A stretch of 7,290 bases of DNA from ATZT02 sp964639395 (lineage in GTDB: Bacteria; Actinomycetota; Actinomycetes; S36-B12; UBA5976): positions 1 to 7,290 of the forward strand of contig CAZXCT010000062.1 in the NCBI GenBank assembly GCA_964639395.1, in the 5' to 3' direction. Shown here piece by piece: positions 5,747 through 7,290 of the stretch (the stretch's first letter is position 1; the number at the start of each line of letters is the position of its first letter). A program made the position numbers and the translations under genes. Below the pieces are notes generated by a model, which did no database searches, was not told where the DNA came from, and worked only from the letters and a program-made list of their open reading frames with translations.

Positions 5747-7290
5747 TATTCTCTGGGCTTTTCGCGTAGTTCATAAGTTTCAATAACGTCATCTACCTTG
5801 ATGTCATTAAAGTTATCGAACGAAATACCACCCTCATAGCCTTCTTTTAATTCGCTAGCATCATCTTTGAATCTTCTTAGTGAATCGATGGTGAGGCTTT
5901 CTGCTACTACGGTGCCATCGCGAACTAAACGGGCTTTTGTGCCTCGCTTTATTGTTCCGTTCTTTATAAATACACCGGCAATGTTTCCAAACTTGCTGCT
6001 CTTGAAAATGTCACGAACTTCGGCTGAGCCCAAAGCAACTTCTTCGTAAATTGGCTTGAGTAGGCCCTTGAGTGCTTTTTCAACTTCTTCGATGGCTTGG
6101 TAAATAATTGTGTAATAACGAATATCTACACCTTCGCGATCAGCCAGTTCTCTAGCGCCGGCTTCGGGTCTAACGTTAAAACCAATAATGATTGCCTCAG
6201 ATGCTGTTGCCAACATAACGTCACTGTTAACAATGGCACCGACCCCGCGATGTATTACGCGCAATTCGACCTCTTCGCCAACCTCTAATTTCAATAGCGC
6301 ATCTTCTAAGGCTTCTACTGAACCAGAAACGTCACCCTTAATTATCAAGCGAAGTTCAGAGACTTCACCCTTCTTCATGGTGTCGAGAACGTCTTCTAGC
6401 GTTCGACGTGTGCGGCTACGTGCTAGTTGCGCATTGCGTCCGCGCGATGATCGAGCTTGGGCAATTTGTCGCGCAATTCGATCTTCTTCAACTACTAAAA
6501 AGGTATCGCCCGCACCCGGCACAGAAGTTAATCCCAACACCTGCACTGGACGTGAAGGGCCAGCTTGTTCAAGTTGCGCTCCATGTTCATCAAGCATTGC
6601 GCGGACTCTTCCGAAGGCATCACCAACTACTAACGAATCACCTTGGCGAAGAATTCCTCTTTGCACTAAGACGGTGGCAACTGGGCCACGGCCTTTATCT
6701 AGATGTGCTTCAATCGCAACACCTTGCGCTGATTGAGACTCTGAGGCAGTTAGCTCCAAAGCGGCATCCGCCGTCAAAACCACAGCTTCAAGTAATTGCT
6801 CGATGCCTTGACCATTAATCGCTGAGACGTCAACAAACATGGTTTGACCGCCGTATTCTTCAGCAATTAGGCCATATTCAGTTAATTGACCTCTTACTTT
6901 TGTTGGGTCTGCTCCTGGTTTGTCTACTTTGTTCACCGCTACCACAATCGGCACGGAAGCCGCTTGTGCGTGATTTAGCGCCTCTACCGTTTGAGGTTTT
7001 ACACCATCGTCTGCCGCAACTACCAAAATTGCAATATCGGTAACCTTCGCACCGCGAGCACGCATTGCCGTAAATGCCTCGTGACCAGGTGTGTCAATAA
7101 AAGTTATTTTGCGATCATTGCCAGCGATGTGGGCATCAACTTGATAAGCACCTATGTGCTGGGTGATTCCGCCTGCTTCACTAGAAACAACATTTGTTTT
7201 TCTGATGGCGTCAAGTAACTTTGTCTTACCATGATCAACGTGACCCATTACGGTCACAACTGGTGGGCGAACAATAAGCTCGCCATCATT
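5746..7290 (-). CDS. infB: translation initiation factor IF-2, N-terminus beyond window edge
   Basis: IF-2 is the GTPase that brings initiator fMet-tRNA to the 30S subunit and promotes joining of the 50S subunit. The 514 C-terminal residues are present; the frame is open at the right edge, so the long, variable N-terminal region is missing. A GTG inside the gene (7257) is not the true start, because conserved residues (LIVRPP) precede it. Numbering from the edge, the G domain shows G1 GHVDHGKT (16-23), G2 GGITQHIGAY (40-49), G3 DTPGH (66-70), G4 NKVD (120-123) and G5 SAINGQG (156-162). Domains II, III and the C2 initiator-tRNA-binding domain follow, with the recognisable IKRGTKARLVRDG and the C-terminal VIETYELREKPRE. 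All GTPase motifs are intact. Its direct downstream neighbour is guaB3 rather than the usual rbfA. Confidence 0.98.
   Translation of the reverse strand, partial: NDGELIVRPPVVTVMGHVDHGKTKLLDAIRKTNVVSSEAGGITQHIGAYQVDAHIAGNDRKITFIDTPGHEAFTAMRARGAKVTDIAILVVAADDGVKPQTVEALNHAQAASVPIVVAVNKVDKPGADPTKVRGQLTEYGLIAEEYGGQTMFVDVSAINGQGIEQLLEAVVLTADAALELTASESQSAQGVAIEAHLDKGRGPVATVLVQRGILRQGDSLVVGDAFGRVRAMLDEHGAQLEQAGPSRPVQVLGLTSVPGAGDTFLVVEEDRIARQIAQARSSRGRNAQLARSRTRRTLEDVLDTMKKGEVSELRLIIKGDVSGSVEALEDALLKLEVGEEVELRVIHRGVGAIVNSDVMLATASEAIIIGFNVRPEAGARELADREGVDIRYYTIIYQAIEEVEKALKGLLKPIYEEVALGSAEVRDIFKSSKFGNIAGVFIKNGTIKRGTKARLVRDGTVVAESLTIDSLRRFKDDASELKEGYEGGISFDNFNDIKVDDVIETYELREKPRE

Noticed and set aside
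6188..6736. Plus-strand open frame of 182 codons opposite infB
   Set aside because: It lies wholly antisense to conserved IF-2 domains, is rich in Ser, Thr, Arg and Pro as expected of a shadow frame, and has no recognisable domain or ribosome site.
6408..6818. Plus-strand open frame of 136 codons opposite infB
   Set aside because: Antisense to the conserved IF-2 G domain and domain II and overlapping another shadow frame; no independent coding signal.
1..7290. Mobile elements, CRISPR arrays, tRNA/rRNA genes, phage or defence genes
   Set aside because: Almost every base belongs to a recognisable housekeeping or single-copy gene, and no repeats, transposase motifs or RNA gene signatures were seen.

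Overview
The window looks like a stretch of a compact, fairly low-GC (about 40-47% by eye) actinobacterial chromosome. The support is three things. GuaB3 is present, a CBS-less IMPDH-family protein typical of Actinobacteria and cyanobacteria. guaA lies close to a PcrA/UvrD1-type helicase, as in many Actinobacteria. Several genes also appear to be leaderless, which is common in that phylum. Gene ends touch or overlap, no gap exceeds about 30 bp, and no terminator hairpin was found, which suggests a streamlined genome. A freshwater acI/Nanopelagicales-like lineage is a reasonable guess, but the sequence alone cannot prove it.

Layout, left to right: (1) bases 1-1911, minus strand: a UvrD/PcrA-family DNA helicase whose C-terminus runs off the left edge. 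(2) 1912-1934: a 23-bp divergent intergenic region with two back-to-back -10 hexamers that share one TA step. (3) 1935-2672, plus strand: a PIG-L/LmbE-family zinc deacetylase, the only gene on this strand. (4) 2669-3016, minus: a small four-helix membrane protein whose stop codon overlaps the deacetylase stop. (5) 3042-4592, minus: guaA, GMP synthase. (6) 4593-4618: a short gap holding a -10 box inside a perfect 16-bp inverted repeat. (7) 4619-5734, minus: guaB3. (8) 5746-7290, minus: infB, translation initiation factor IF-2, entering from the right edge without its N-terminal part.

On the minus strand infB, guaB3, guaA and the membrane protein are close enough to be read as one unit. guaA probably also has its own promoter just upstream. 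GuaA makes GMP from XMP. GuaB3 belongs to the IMPDH family but lacks the catalytic cysteine, so the true IMP-to-XMP enzyme is probably encoded elsewhere. IF-2 uses GTP, but its position next to gua genes is more likely a rearrangement of gene order than a functional link.

I see no mobile element, CRISPR array, RNA gene or obviously new multi-gene system. The most interesting signals are regulatory: the shared bidirectional leaderless promoter at 1911-1935 and the palindrome over the guaA -10 box. Most of the window is ordinary housekeeping sequence.
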